This document shows, piece by piece, positions 54,312 through 63,280 of a stretch of DNA of 64,000 nucleotides. The stretch comes from Rhodobacteraceae bacterium Alg231-04 (GTDB lineage Bacteria; Pseudomonadota; Alphaproteobacteria; Rhodobacterales; Rhodobacteraceae). Made by a program: the position numbers and the translations under genes. The stretch is taken from contig FREY01000005.1 of the NCBI GenBank assembly GCA_900143635.1, forward strand, positions 1 to 64,000, read 5' to 3'. The notes below the pieces were generated by a model. It had not been told where the DNA came from and did not search any database. It saw only the letters and a list, made by a program, of their open reading frames with translations. The number at the start of each line of letters is the position of its first letter. Position 1 is the stretch's first letter.

Positions 54312-55214
54312 TCAGTTGGTTACCGCATAGGCATCAGTAAATCCGGCTTCCTTCACACCCTTCAGCAGGGAGGAACGTTCGGATTTGCTTTGGGCCGGGC
54401 CGACCATAACCCGCCAGAACGGTTTCCCGTTGGAGGATTGCTCGAGCACTTTGGGGATCATGCCCGCATCGCGCATCATTCCAGCGGTGCGATTGGCGTT
54501 GGCCTCAACGCTGAAAATGCCAATCTGGATAAAAGGTTTGCTCAGCGGTGACACTGCCGCCGGGGCGGCGGCCTGTGCCACCGGGGCCGGTGCGGCAGGC
54601 GCGGGGGCTGCTGCCTCAATTGCGGCGGCGGCGCCAGCGATAGGATCAAGGGGTGTTTCGGTGATGTCGGCAGGATCGGCGCTGGAGGCGCTGTCCAATG
54701 TGGCCACGTCCACCTCTGGTGCCTCCTCGACTGTCTCTTCGACAGGTGCGGAAACGGGGGTTTCTTCGCGGCGCAGGACGGTGACATTCAGTTCAACCGG
54801 AGCGCCGGCCAGCATGCCAAGCGCGGCGGCCGTGTCGGAGGACACCTGCAGGCGCGGTCCGGGAATGTCGCGCTCACGGCGGAAAAGCGCGCCGATCACG
54901 AATTTGCCGTTGGCATTGTTGCGAATGATCACCCTTTCAGGGTCCGTGGCATCGGGATGCGCCACCCAGACACCGCCCAGCGACGGGCGCCCGTCCCACA
55001 ATCCCGCCTCTTCGACCTGAAACACTTCGGGGGCTTCCACGTCGCGTTCGACCAGTGTGGTTGAGCTGCTTGTCGCGGTGCCTTCGGTATCTGCTTTCGG
55101 CTGCAGGAACGAGAAATCCGGCCCCTCTTCGCCACAGGCGACCAGTAGGGAAAGGCCGGTGACAGCCGCCAGAAGGCGCGCGGTACGGGGGCCTGTCGGG
55201 AAAGAGTGGCTCAT
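54312..55214 (-). CDS. SPOR-domain lipoprotein
   Basis: The 300-residue protein starts at the ATG at 55214 and has a lipobox (SLLVAC, lipidated Cys near residue 26). A proline/alanine-rich linker lies around 200-225. The C-terminal SPOR domain is at about 225-300 (KPFIQIGIFSVEANANRTAGMMRDAG). SPOR domains bind denuded septal glycan strands. It resembles RlpA-type proteins: the double-psi region (RPSLGGVWVAHPDATDPERV) is compatible with a lytic transglycosylase-like fold. It is first in the dac-tmk-holB operon. Confidence 0.85.
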   Translation of the reverse strand: MSHSFPTGPRTARLLAAVTGLSLLVACGEEGPDFSFLQPKADTEGTATSSSTTLVERDVEAPEVFQVEEAGLWDGRPSLGGVWVAHPDATDPERVIIRNNANGKFVIGALFRRERDIPGPRLQVSSDTAAALGMLAGAPVELNVTVLRREETPVSAPVEETVEEAPEVDVATLDSASSADPADITETPLDPIAGAAAAIEAAAPAPAAPAPVAQAAAPAAVSPLSKPFIQIGIFSVEANANRTAGMMRDAGMIPKVLEQSSNGKPFWRVMVGPAQSKSERSSLLKGVKEAGFTDAYAVTN

Positions 55215-55419
55215 ACGTCTGTTCCTTGCCTGTGTTCCGGTACGTTTGCCGTCCGGACGCCGGTTGACCCGGTGCTGCTGCCGATTTAACGGCATCATAG
55301 CGCGGGCAGGGTTTTATGGAAAGTCTGGCGGTAACGGCTCGGCAAGAAATCCCCGCTCTCGCATTTCTGCGATTTCTGCTTGCCTGTCGCGGGGCTTCGT
55401 CCTAAACCGCAAAGCGACC

Positions 55420-55509
55420 GGGGAGGTGGCAGAGTGGTCGAATGCGGCGGTCTTGAAAACCGTTGAACGTGAGAGCGTTCCCAGGGTTCGAATCCCTGTC
55501 TCCCCGCCA
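55420..55509 (+). tRNA. tRNA-Ser (anticodon UGA)
   Basis: A 90-base class II tRNA with 7-bp acceptor stem (GGGGAGG with TCTCCCC, last pair G-U), anticodon loop CTTGAAA giving UGA, a long variable arm (GTTGAACGTGAGAGCGTTC region), T arm GGTTCGAATCC and an encoded CCA end. Confidence 0.95.
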
Positions 55510-55535
55510 CTTGCCCTTGAGAAACATTTCACCCC

Positions 55536-55558
55536 ATCCGGCCGCGGCCGGATTTTTT
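55536..55558 (+). terminator. Terminator after tRNA-Ser
   Basis: ATCCGGCC and GGCCGGAT form a stem around GC, followed by a T-run, 27 bases beyond the tRNA. Confidence 0.82.
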
Positions 55559-55718
55559 GTTGTTCTCATGAGTTTTGCCTAAGGCGCTGAATGCCAGCTG
55601 CTGCGCTAGCAGATAGGCTTAAGGCTTTTTTCGGTCCGATGCCCTGTGAACCTGATGATTTCAGGGGAAAGCATGGAAAGTGTGCCGGGAGCAGTTGTGA
55701 CCAGCCCCCGGCTGATTG

Positions 55719-56246
55719 TCATTGCGCAGTGCGGTTGGCCCAGGTCTGGGTCGCGGCCAAATCGGGGGAACAGGGTTCCAAAGTCAGTGCTTTCATCTGG
55801 TTCTTTACGCTTCGACCCGTGCGGGTCTCTCCGATCAGTGTCAGACACATTTCCGGCGCGGAAGCGGGCGCAATCGTTCCTGCGCCATTAAACGCCCAGC
55901 TTTGGGCTTCGGTGCCATCGCAGGCCGCCAGTTCGACCGACGCCCCGGCCTGGGTCGAGGGGGCAAGCACGCAAACATCAAATTCAGGCATGTAAAGCAC
56001 GCCATCTGCGAACCGATCGGGGTCAAATGCCTGATCCACAAAAATCTCACCCGAGGGGCTATAGCAGGTGTGCGCCTGCAGCCCGTCATCGGGATTGGCC
56101 CTGGCGCCCTGTCCTTTTGCGATGTCGAGGCAATACCCGTTTTGGATGTTGTCGAGCATGTCGGTGACATAGATCTCGACATTTTCGGCCTGGGCTGCGC
56201 CCGTGGCCAGCATTGCAATCAAGACGGCGACAGTAGATTTGAACAT
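55719..56246 (-). CDS. Exported protein with ricin-B-like QxW repeats
   Basis: The 175-residue protein has a signal peptide ending near AQA (residue 20). It carries two QxW-type motifs (AQSWAF and TQTWAN) with cysteine pairs spaced as in ricin-type beta-trefoil lectins (YCLDIAKGQ, VCVLAPS, MCLTLIGE). It may bind carbohydrate in the periplasm or outside. The gene lies 27 bases after another exported-protein gene on the same strand, so they may be co-transcribed. The function is unknown. Confidence 0.65.
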   Translation of the reverse strand: MFKSTVAVLIAMLATGAAQAENVEIYVTDMLDNIQNGYCLDIAKGQGARANPDDGLQAHTCYSPSGEIFVDQAFDPDRFADGVLYMPEFDVCVLAPSTQAGASVELAACDGTEAQSWAFNGAGTIAPASAPEMCLTLIGETRTGRSVKNQMKALTLEPCSPDLAATQTWANRTAQ

Positions 56247-56273
56247 CGTTAAATTCCTAGGTTACCTTGTGGG

Positions 56274-56915
56274 TCACTCAACCGTGAGACGGCAGAGCAC
56301 TGTGTTGCTTTGTTCGAGGTCGGGCCCCCAGATCAACCGGGCGTCCTTGTCCCAGGTGATCTCCTCATATCCAAATTTGGGACGGACCTGTGCGGCGGTG
56401 TAGACATCTGCCTGTGCCCAGCCCGAGGCATCGAAGCCGGACATGTCCCAACCGTCAGGCTCTTCAGAGGTTTCAAACCCACAGGGCGCTTGGCCAGCGA
56501 CCGGATCACTCACCTGTTCGCAGGACTTGTCCAACGGCGCAGTGTGCGTCACCTGGCATTGCCATTGGTCATTGCTGACCACGACTGTGTCGCCAGAGGC
56601 GTCCCGCATCTGAAGGATAACGCCGCCATCTCCCATTTGCTGGCGGCGGGAGCCAATGTATTCCAGCCCGGTGTCATTTTCTTTGAAATCCTTTGCCACC
56701 AGGCCGATGACGAACGGCCGATCGGCTTTGAAAGAGAAGCTTTCGGCATTGAACGACCGTTCGGTGGTGATGGGAACGCTGTCTTCGGCAACCTGTCTGC
56801 CGTTCACACGCATTTCGAACCAGTTATCCGCCCAGACGTCCACCTCAAAGGTCTCAGCGTGAAGGAGGCCGGGGAAAAGAAAAACTGAGGCAAGTGGAAT
56901 TGAAAATAGGCGCAT
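56274..56915 (-). CDS. Exported protein of unknown function
   Basis: I start at the ATG at 56915, giving 213 residues with a signal peptide ending near LHA (residue 20). The body reads as beta-sandwich (VDVWADNWFEMRVNGRQVAEDS; VVVSNDQWQCQVTH; GWDMSGFDASGWAQADVY), similar in style to galactose-binding-like domains that carry a WxxxxF/W pattern. Four cysteines probably form disulfides. I cannot name a function. It probably pairs with the ricin-B-like protein encoded just downstream. Confidence 0.6.
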   Translation of the reverse strand: MRLFSIPLASVFLFPGLLHAETFEVDVWADNWFEMRVNGRQVAEDSVPITTERSFNAESFSFKADRPFVIGLVAKDFKENDTGLEYIGSRRQQMGDGGVILQMRDASGDTVVVSNDQWQCQVTHTAPLDKSCEQVSDPVAGQAPCGFETSEEPDGWDMSGFDASGWAQADVYTAAQVRPKFGYEEITWDKDARLIWGPDLEQSNTVLCRLTVE

Positions 56916-56927
56916 CGCCGTCTCCAT

Positions 56928-57257
56928 TTGGCTGGTTGAATCTACTACGATTCAGCCAGCGATTTCCGTCTATTTTTCTCAAAGGTTTTTTTGGAAGGCG
57001 GAGCAATGAGTATGGCAGCCCGAGTGGAACGCTGATCCACCGCCAAGGGCGCCAACTGGTCGGAGAGCCAAACCCGCATGTCTTGTCCGGGTTTCCGACA
57101 AGAAAGAGATCGCCAGTCCGGCGAATGCCCCGCTTGAGTGCGCGATCATGGACGGACCTACCGCGGTGGCGGAGGTCCGGATTATTGCACGGTTTGAATT
57201 CTACCCAACCCATTGCGAATGGAAGGAGCGGTCCCGCTTGGTCCCGCTAATTTTCCC
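56928..57257. other. Intergenic stretch before the reductive dehalogenase gene's 3' end
   Basis: About 330 bases lie between the unknown exported protein's start and the dehalogenase stop. The region is less GC-rich near 56940-57000, which would hold the promoter of the exported-protein pair. Short frames on both strands (for example 56854-57213 minus) show no recognisable domain. Confidence 0.5.
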
Positions 57258-60200
57258 TTACAAATCCAGTTCGATCACCCCGTCAGGCTCTGCCGCGCGG
57301 CTCTGGCAGGTGATGATCGCGCCTTCGCGCTGCTTGTTGGACAAGACAAAATCGCGGTGTTCGACCGCGCCCGCTACCAGCCCGCATTTGCACACGCCGC
57401 AGATACCGTCAGAGCATTTCACATCCACATGGATGCCGTTTTCCACCAGCACATCCGACAGGTCCTTGTCGGCGGGCACCTGTAGCTCGGTGCCGGATTT
57501 GGCCAGCTTTACGGTGAAGGGGTGGTTTTCATATTCGGGCTGCTCGGGGACGCTGAAATATTCCAGATGGCGCGCCTCTTCCGGGAAACCCTGACGGGTT
57601 GCGGCCTGCATCACGCCGTCCATATAGCGATCGGGGCCGCAGGTGTAGACGTGCCAGCCGTCGCTGTAACCTGACAGAACCGCATCCAGATCGGCGCGGC
57701 TGCCTTGGTCCGAGAAATGCAGGCTGACCTTGTCGGCCCAGGGCACAGTGGCGAGGTCGTCCAGATAGCCGGCACCGTCTTTGCGGCTGGCGGAATAATG
57801 CAGCTCAAACTCTGCGCCCAAAGCGTGCAGGCGATGGGCAAAGGCGATCATCGGCGTGATGCCAATGCCGCCGCCCATCAGGAAGGTCTTGGTGGCCTCC
57901 TCGACCAGCTCAAAGTGGTTGATCGGCTTGGAGACAAAGACCTTGCGCCCCTCGTGGAAGATCCGGTGCAGCAGCTTTGAGCCACCACGCCCTTCGTCTT
58001 CACGCAGCACGCCGATCTGATATTTGGACCGGTCGGCCGGATCGCCGGACATGGAGTACTGGCGCAGGAATTCCGGGGCCACAAGGATGTCCAGATGACC
58101 GCCAGCCGTCCATTCAGGCAGAGCAGCGCCGTTCATCGCAGTGAACTCAAACTTGGTCACATCCGCGGTCATTGCCTCGACCTTGGACAATTCCACCCGC
58201 ACCACTGGCGCGTCGGCTTCGTCAGGAACCGAGTACCGGTGTACCATGCTCATGTCGCCCTTGGCCGTGCGCGCTTTGTACTCTTCGGCCGATACCATGT
58301 CCTTATAGGCTTGAATGCCGGTCTCGCGGTCCATCGGGAAGGGGTAGGGCCAGGGCGGCGGCGCCAGCGTGGCGGGGTAGACCGCCAGTGTCTGGTCTTC
58401 GTATTTCAAGTCCAGATCCTTTTGCAGCCCGCGCCGGTTCACCGGGTGTTTGGTGGGGCGATAGCTGCCGTCCTCTTCCAGCTCTATATCCCACCACCAT
58501 TTCTTGGTGTCGTTCAGCTCGCCGTTGTTGGCCAGATCGTCCAGCTTGGCCAGAACCGGCGCGGCAGCGGGGATATTGCTGGCGGCCCAGCGGAAGGGGG
58601 CCTCTGAAAACAGACCTTCGAGGTTCCACGGGCAGGTCTTCATGCAGCGTCCGCACATGGCGCCGCCCGGTGTGGTGATCCGGTAGGTGGCGCATTTCTG
58701 GCTGTCCGATTTCCAGATCTCATAGCCGTTGAACATGCGTTTGGGGCCTGCGGTGATGGCCCCCGACGGGCATTCGCGCGCACATTTATTGCAGGATTCG
58801 CAAAACTTCTGCAGGCCAAAATCGATCGGCTTGTCATGGTCCATCGGCATGTCAGAGGTTACAACGCCGGACTTCAGACGCGGGCCAAGATAAGGGTTCA
58901 GGATCACCTCACCAATGCGCGAGACCTCTCCCAATCCTGCCAGAAGCAGCAGTGGCGGCTGCAGAACCTCACCGTCCATCACCGTATGCGCCTTGGCCTT
59001 GTAGCCGAGGTTGCGGATCTGCTGGGCGAGGATGCCGCCCAGCAGGGAAAACCGCAGATAGGCGCGCATCGATTGGGCAACGGCGATCCAATCGTCACCG
59101 CTGGAGCCTTCGGTGGTTTCAAACCCCTGATCGATGATCATGCTAACCGCCTGATCATGCGGCGGATTAATCGGCGTGCCGGTGGCGTCGTGGGAATACC
59201 ATGTCCAGTCGGGACAACGGGACAGGCCCACCGCATCGGCGCCAAGAAAATAGCTGGCGGCCTTTAGGTTGGCCGCATTGCGCTGGGCATCGGTTGGCTT
59301 CTGAGTTTCGGCACTGTCACCGTCTTGCAGCAGCACAAAGGCGCCGAGGGCCCGGCGTTGGGCCGTGCTGGGCGCGGCTTTGCGCACATAGTGGCCACCC
59401 TTGGCGCCGTCCTGCAGTTTCTTGCCCATGTCCCCAAATAGGGCGCGGGCAAACATATCGGCGCGTTTGGGCACGCGGGCGACGTTGGCCTCATCGATAT
59501 AGGTGGTGGGATCATCAACCCGCTTCAGGCGCTCAAACGGATGGGCGCCGTCCACATAGCGGCGTTTGGCATATGGGTCGCGGTTCAGGGCGGATTTGGC
59601 GTGACCCTTGCCCAGCGTCCAGCGCAGCCCTTTCAGTGCACCCGATGGCTGCTGCGCCAGCGGCAACAAGGCACCGTCATGGGCAATCTCCATCGAAGTG
59701 GTGACAACCGCCAACCCGAAGCGATTGCCCAGCCATGGTGCCTGCAGCTCTCCGTTCTCCTGTGTGGCCAAACCGGCGGCGACGGCCATCTGGCCCAGAT
59801 CAACCTCGGTCGTGGTGGCGCTATGGGCCTTGGCGTCAAAACCCAGCAGGCGGATGTAGTTGGCAATCACCATCGCCGTTTCGGTGGCTCGCAGGCAGGC
59901 GCGGTGGTCCTGCGCATCCATGATCCAGTCGCTGCCCGGTTCATCTGCCCGTGGGTCGCGCATGTGCTCATAGAGGAAGACAATGGCGTTATCCTGCCCG
60001 TCGATGCCTGAGGGCGGCGCCTCCATGCTTTCCTTGAGGTCAGCCATGATCAGGTCGATACCCGAGGCCAGCGTCTTGGTCTGGCGGGTCTTCAGCGCAT
60101 GGGCCAGACGGGTGATATCGGGGTTGACCAGCGGTTCGGCAAGCCGGGCAGAGGCGGGCACCGGGCCTGTGCCCACCATCGAGCAATCGCTGAAATAACC

Positions 60201-60473
60201 AAAAGATTTCAGATGATTGGCGCGCTCCACAGGGTCTGAAGGAATTTCGGAGCGCACCGGGTTCACAAACCCATCGCGGATTGCATCCATCATTGCCTGA
60301 AACTCGCCCATCGCGTTGACGATGCTGTCGGGTTTCTCAGCCCGGTGGAAACTCAGCTGGGTCATCGGCGGCACGGCAGCGGTGTCTGGTGCGATGTCGG
60401 CGCGCAAAAGCCGCTCCAGCGGGTAGGGGCCAAGGTGAACCGGGCGGTGTTTGGTCGAGAATATCTTGCTCAT
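57258..60473 (-). CDS. rdhA: Self-sufficient (catabolic) reductive dehalogenase fused to a flavin/2Fe-2S reductase
   Basis: The 1071-residue protein lacks a TAT signal, so it is cytoplasmic. Residues 1-350 hold a degenerate corrinoid-fold copy, and 400-550 the active B12-binding part (IRNLGYKAKAH, NPYLGPRLKSGVVTSDMPM). Two 4Fe-4S sites follow: Cys558/561/564/568, and Cys594-x12-607/610/614. From about 745 a phthalate-dioxygenase-reductase-like module carries the flavin motif RQYSMSG, the NAD motif FLMGGGIGITPM and a plant-type 2Fe-2S site (Cys1020/1025/1028, Cys1056). This matches the NpRdhA/BhbA type that removes halogen from aromatic acids using NAD(P)H. The ATG at 60473 gives the expected length; the open frame upstream is spurious. 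It needs cobalamin. Confidence 0.93.
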   Translation of the reverse strand: MSKIFSTKHRPVHLGPYPLERLLRADIAPDTAAVPPMTQLSFHRAEKPDSIVNAMGEFQAMMDAIRDGFVNPVRSEIPSDPVERANHLKSFGYFSDCSMVGTGPVPASARLAEPLVNPDITRLAHALKTRQTKTLASGIDLIMADLKESMEAPPSGIDGQDNAIVFLYEHMRDPRADEPGSDWIMDAQDHRACLRATETAMVIANYIRLLGFDAKAHSATTTEVDLGQMAVAAGLATQENGELQAPWLGNRFGLAVVTTSMEIAHDGALLPLAQQPSGALKGLRWTLGKGHAKSALNRDPYAKRRYVDGAHPFERLKRVDDPTTYIDEANVARVPKRADMFARALFGDMGKKLQDGAKGGHYVRKAAPSTAQRRALGAFVLLQDGDSAETQKPTDAQRNAANLKAASYFLGADAVGLSRCPDWTWYSHDATGTPINPPHDQAVSMIIDQGFETTEGSSGDDWIAVAQSMRAYLRFSLLGGILAQQIRNLGYKAKAHTVMDGEVLQPPLLLLAGLGEVSRIGEVILNPYLGPRLKSGVVTSDMPMDHDKPIDFGLQKFCESCNKCARECPSGAITAGPKRMFNGYEIWKSDSQKCATYRITTPGGAMCGRCMKTCPWNLEGLFSEAPFRWAASNIPAAAPVLAKLDDLANNGELNDTKKWWWDIELEEDGSYRPTKHPVNRRGLQKDLDLKYEDQTLAVYPATLAPPPWPYPFPMDRETGIQAYKDMVSAEEYKARTAKGDMSMVHRYSVPDEADAPVVRVELSKVEAMTADVTKFEFTAMNGAALPEWTAGGHLDILVAPEFLRQYSMSGDPADRSKYQIGVLREDEGRGGSKLLHRIFHEGRKVFVSKPINHFELVEEATKTFLMGGGIGITPMIAFAHRLHALGAEFELHYSASRKDGAGYLDDLATVPWADKVSLHFSDQGSRADLDAVLSGYSDGWHVYTCGPDRYMDGVMQAATRQGFPEEARHLEYFSVPEQPEYENHPFTVKLAKSGTELQVPADKDLSDVLVENGIHVDVKCSDGICGVCKCGLVAGAVEHRDFVLSNKQREGAIITCQSRAAEPDGVIELDL

Positions 60474-60541
60474 GGCGGCCGGCTCCGAATTGGATCTTTG
60501 ATGGTGGCTTTCTTGACTACACCGGATCGTCATGCTCAATA

Positions 60542-60561
60542 TGTCACCCGAATGAGTGACA
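60542..60561. promoter_or_regulatory. 20-bp inverted repeat between rdhA and the LuxR gene
   Basis: TGTCAC and GTGACA are separated by 8 bases, a 20-bp dyad typical of LuxR-type or other dimeric regulator sites. It overlaps the second candidate start (ATG at 60552) of the regulator gene, so binding could repress that gene and control rdhA. Confidence 0.55.
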
Positions 60562-61340
60562 AGTTTCCTCCCCGCCCGCTGCCGCGTGACGAGGTCGCAG
60601 CGCTGGCCGCCGCAGTGCCAATGCCGGATTTTGCCGACCGGTTGCTGGCCTATATCCGCAAGGCGGCGGATATCGCCAATTTTGGCACCTTTTACGTGGC
60701 TGACATGTCCCGCCCCGAGCCAATCCTGTCGATCTGGGCCGGAGAGATGAGCACCTATTGGTTCAACCGCAACGCCAGCACTATTCTGGCCAATGAACAG
60801 CTGACACAGAGCATCCTCGACCGCATTCAGGCCGCCCGCGGCGGCGGGCTGGTGATCGAACGCTGGCGGCCGGACCCGGAGGATCCGATCAGCCCGATCT
60901 ACGCGCGCGACAAGGCGATCGAACGGATCACCGTGTCCTCCTGCACCGATAGGGTGGGGGTTCAGTCCTTCTTTCTGCGCGGTGAGAAATCCGGCTGGCT
61001 GACCGATGCAGAAGTGGCGCGGCTGCAGGGCGTCTTGCCCTTGGCGCATGAGCTGATCGGGCTGCGCCACCGCATTGCAGGGTCTACTGCTTTTCACCAC
61101 TCGGCGGGCGACCGGGCCTCTGCCTTACGCGAACGCGATGCTGGCCCGTTTGGCAGCCTTTCGGTGCGCGAGGCGCAGATTTGTGATCTGGCGTTGCAGG
61201 GCAAAAGCGTGGCTGGCACTGCGCTGGAACTGGGAATATCCGAGAATACCGTGCGCACCCTGCGGCGGCGCGCCTATGGCAAGCTCGGGGTGAGTTCAGC
61301 CACGCAAATCGCCACGATTATCCTGAACGAGAGCGCCTGA
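60552..61340 (+). CDS. LuxR-type transcriptional regulator divergent from rdhA
   Basis: The C-terminal 65 residues form a GerE/LuxR helix-turn-helix (LSVREAQICDLALQGKSVAGTALELGISENTVRTLRRRAYGKLGV). The N-terminal 190 residues are a sensor of unknown type with an aromatic core (YWFNRNAS, FFLRGEKSG). I give the ATG at 60552 (262 residues) because it leaves room for promoters. An in-frame ATG at 60501 would leave only 27 bases to rdhA. It probably senses the halogenated substrate and controls rdhA and the downstream permease. Confidence 0.82.
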   Translation: MSDKFPPRPLPRDEVAALAAAVPMPDFADRLLAYIRKAADIANFGTFYVADMSRPEPILSIWAGEMSTYWFNRNASTILANEQLTQSILDRIQAARGGGLVIERWRPDPEDPISPIYARDKAIERITVSSCTDRVGVQSFFLRGEKSGWLTDAEVARLQGVLPLAHELIGLRHRIAGSTAFHHSAGDRASALRERDAGPFGSLSVREAQICDLALQGKSVAGTALELGISENTVRTLRRRAYGKLGVSSATQIATIILNESA

Positions 61341-61649
61341 AGCCGCGTTCAACGCCAGAGATGCGTTTTCAAATCCCGTTTGAAACTGGTTCGGCAGAGA
61401 CCCGCGTATGGGGGTAATTCGCACCATGATACAGTGCATATCCGCACCGGTTCGCAATCTGGCTGAAGGAGACAGCCATTCACGCGATGTCGGGCAAACC
61501 ACACGCGGCAGCCGCTCCCCTGCGGCCCGGTTCTGGCATGAATGTCAGGGCTACGACCTCTGAAACTGCCGCGCAGGTCCGGCCAACGGCCCCTTCGATG
61601 CGAAGGATGCTCCGGCGGCGGGACGATCAACAGGGAGGAGCCACGGGCC
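61341..61649. other. Intergenic stretch before the permease gene
   Basis: About 310 bases with no supported gene. It contains the permease promoter region and ends in a strong ribosome binding site (AGGGAGGAG). No recognised riboswitch was found. Confidence 0.5.
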
Positions 61650-63224
61650 ATGACGGCAACCAGCTACACATATAAACTATTCGCGCGCAGCGATTTCAGT
61701 GCCTTCTGGGCGCTGTTCACTGACAACCTAATCAACCTGATGGTGCTGGCAGGCATCTGCCAGTTCGTCTTTGGCATGCCCGCCGAGATCGTCTTTGGCC
61801 GTATCGTGCCCGGCGCGGCGGTGGCCATTCTGGTCGGCATCATCGCCTATGTTTTCATGGCCAAACGCGCGGCCGAGAAGGCGGGCAAAGACGTTACCGC
61901 GCTGCCTTACGGCATCTCGACGCCGGTGATGTTCGTCTATCTGTTCGGCGTCATTGGCCCGATCTACTGGTCCACCAATGATCCGCTGCTGGCCTGGCAG
62001 GTCGGCATCGGTGCGGGCTTCATGGGCGGCATCGTGGCCGCGCTGGGCGCATTGGTCGGACCCTTCCTGAAGCGGGTCACACCACGCGCAGGCATGCTAG
62101 GCACGCTCTGCGGCATTGCGCTGGTCTTTATCGGCTCGGTGCCGCTGGCGACGATTTTTGAGGATCCCTTTATTGGTTTTGCCTCGCTTATCATTATCCT
62201 ATGGGGGCTGGTTGGCCGCTTCAGACTACCGTTCAACATCCCGGCAGGCCTGCTGGCGCTGCTGGTGGGAACTGTGGTGGCGCTGCTCACCGGCAAAGCT
62301 TCGGTCGGTTTCGAGGGTGTCGGCATCTACATTCCGCTGCCCTATTTCGGCGACTTGATCGCCGGTATCCAGCACCTATTCGCCAATCCAGAGCTGTTCC
62401 TGGTGTTGGTGCCTGTGCAGATCTACAATTTCATCGAGACAATGAATAACGTCGAAAGCGCCGAGGCAGCGGGCGACCATTATCCGGTTGGCACCTGTCA
62501 GGTGATCGACGGTGCTGGCACGATGATCGGGGCGGTCTTTGGCTCGCCCTTCCCGACCACCGCCTATATCGGCCACCCGGCTTACAAGCGTATGGGGGCC
62601 CATGCGGGTTATATCATCGGCGTCGGCGCGGTGATCCCGCTGGCGGCTGTCTTTGGCCTCTTGGCCTTCCTCAACAACCTGATCCCCGTGGCCGCCGCTG
62701 CGCCGGTTCTGGTCTTTGTCTCGCTGAGCCTGATCACCAATACCGCCCATTCGGTCAAAACCGATCATATGGCCGCAGTGACCTTTGCAATGATGCCGCA
62801 TATCTCGGCCTTCCTGATGGTCAAATGGGGCTCGCTGATGAACGCGCTTGGCTCTGTTGGTGCCGAAGGGCTGCCGCGTCTGGGGGACGAGGCGCTGACG
62901 GCCGCCCTGTTGCAGCAGGGCGCGCATTTCGAGGGTCATCTGGCGCTCAGCCAGGGGGCTATCCTCACCGGCCTAATCTGGGGCGCTATCGTGGCCTCGG
63001 TGATTGATGGCAAGTTCCGCAACGCGGGCGGTTTTGCCATGGCTGGTGCGGTGATGGCCTCCATCGGGATCATCCATTCCGCCAGCCTGCAATGGCCTGA
63101 ACTGTCGGGCATCGCACTTGGCTATGCGATCACAGCGGCGTTCCTTTTTATCTACCCGGTGTTCCACAGGGCGGGTGGTCTGGTGAATGAGAACGCGATA
63201 GTCGAAAATATTCCGGCCGAGTAA
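61650..63224 (+). CDS. NCS2-type (xanthine/uracil permease-like) transporter
   Basis: The 524-residue protein has about twelve to fourteen membrane segments. Its layout is like distant nucleobase-ascorbate/AzgA carriers: ALPYGISTPVMFVY near helix 3, ETMNNVESAEAAGDHYPVG and FGSPFPTTAYIGHPAYK around helices 8-10. The middle ETMNNVESAE stretch corresponds to the family's substrate-binding glutamate region. Linkage to rdhA and the LuxR regulator suggests import of the dehalogenase substrate, but a purine-like substrate is equally possible. The start at 61650 has a strong GGGAGGAG. Confidence 0.82.
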   Translation: MTATSYTYKLFARSDFSAFWALFTDNLINLMVLAGICQFVFGMPAEIVFGRIVPGAAVAILVGIIAYVFMAKRAAEKAGKDVTALPYGISTPVMFVYLFGVIGPIYWSTNDPLLAWQVGIGAGFMGGIVAALGALVGPFLKRVTPRAGMLGTLCGIALVFIGSVPLATIFEDPFIGFASLIIILWGLVGRFRLPFNIPAGLLALLVGTVVALLTGKASVGFEGVGIYIPLPYFGDLIAGIQHLFANPELFLVLVPVQIYNFIETMNNVESAEAAGDHYPVGTCQVIDGAGTMIGAVFGSPFPTTAYIGHPAYKRMGAHAGYIIGVGAVIPLAAVFGLLAFLNNLIPVAAAAPVLVFVSLSLITNTAHSVKTDHMAAVTFAMMPHISAFLMVKWGSLMNALGSVGAEGLPRLGDEALTAALLQQGAHFEGHLALSQGAILTGLIWGAIVASVIDGKFRNAGGFAMAGAVMASIGIIHSASLQWPELSGIALGYAITAAFLFIYPVFHRAGGLVNENAIVENIPAE

Positions 63225-63244
63225 ACGGCCGGGCAGAAAAAACG

Positions 63245-63280
63245 GGTCAGCATCCGCGGGAGGAGGTGCGGATGCTGACC
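63245..63280 (+). other. Perfect 13-bp inverted repeat after the permease gene
   Basis: GGTCAGCATCCGC (63245-63257) and GCGGATGCTGACC (63268-63280) enclose a 10-base purine-rich loop (GGGAGGAGGT). No T-run follows. It probably forms the 3' end or a processing hairpin of the permease transcript. Confidence 0.7.

Noticed and set aside
60474-61100. N-terminal extension of the reductive dehalogenase by 209 codons
   Set aside because: The extension overlaps the LuxR regulator gene antisense, has no domain, and would exceed the usual length of about 1070 residues for this enzyme type. The ATG at 60473 is preferred.
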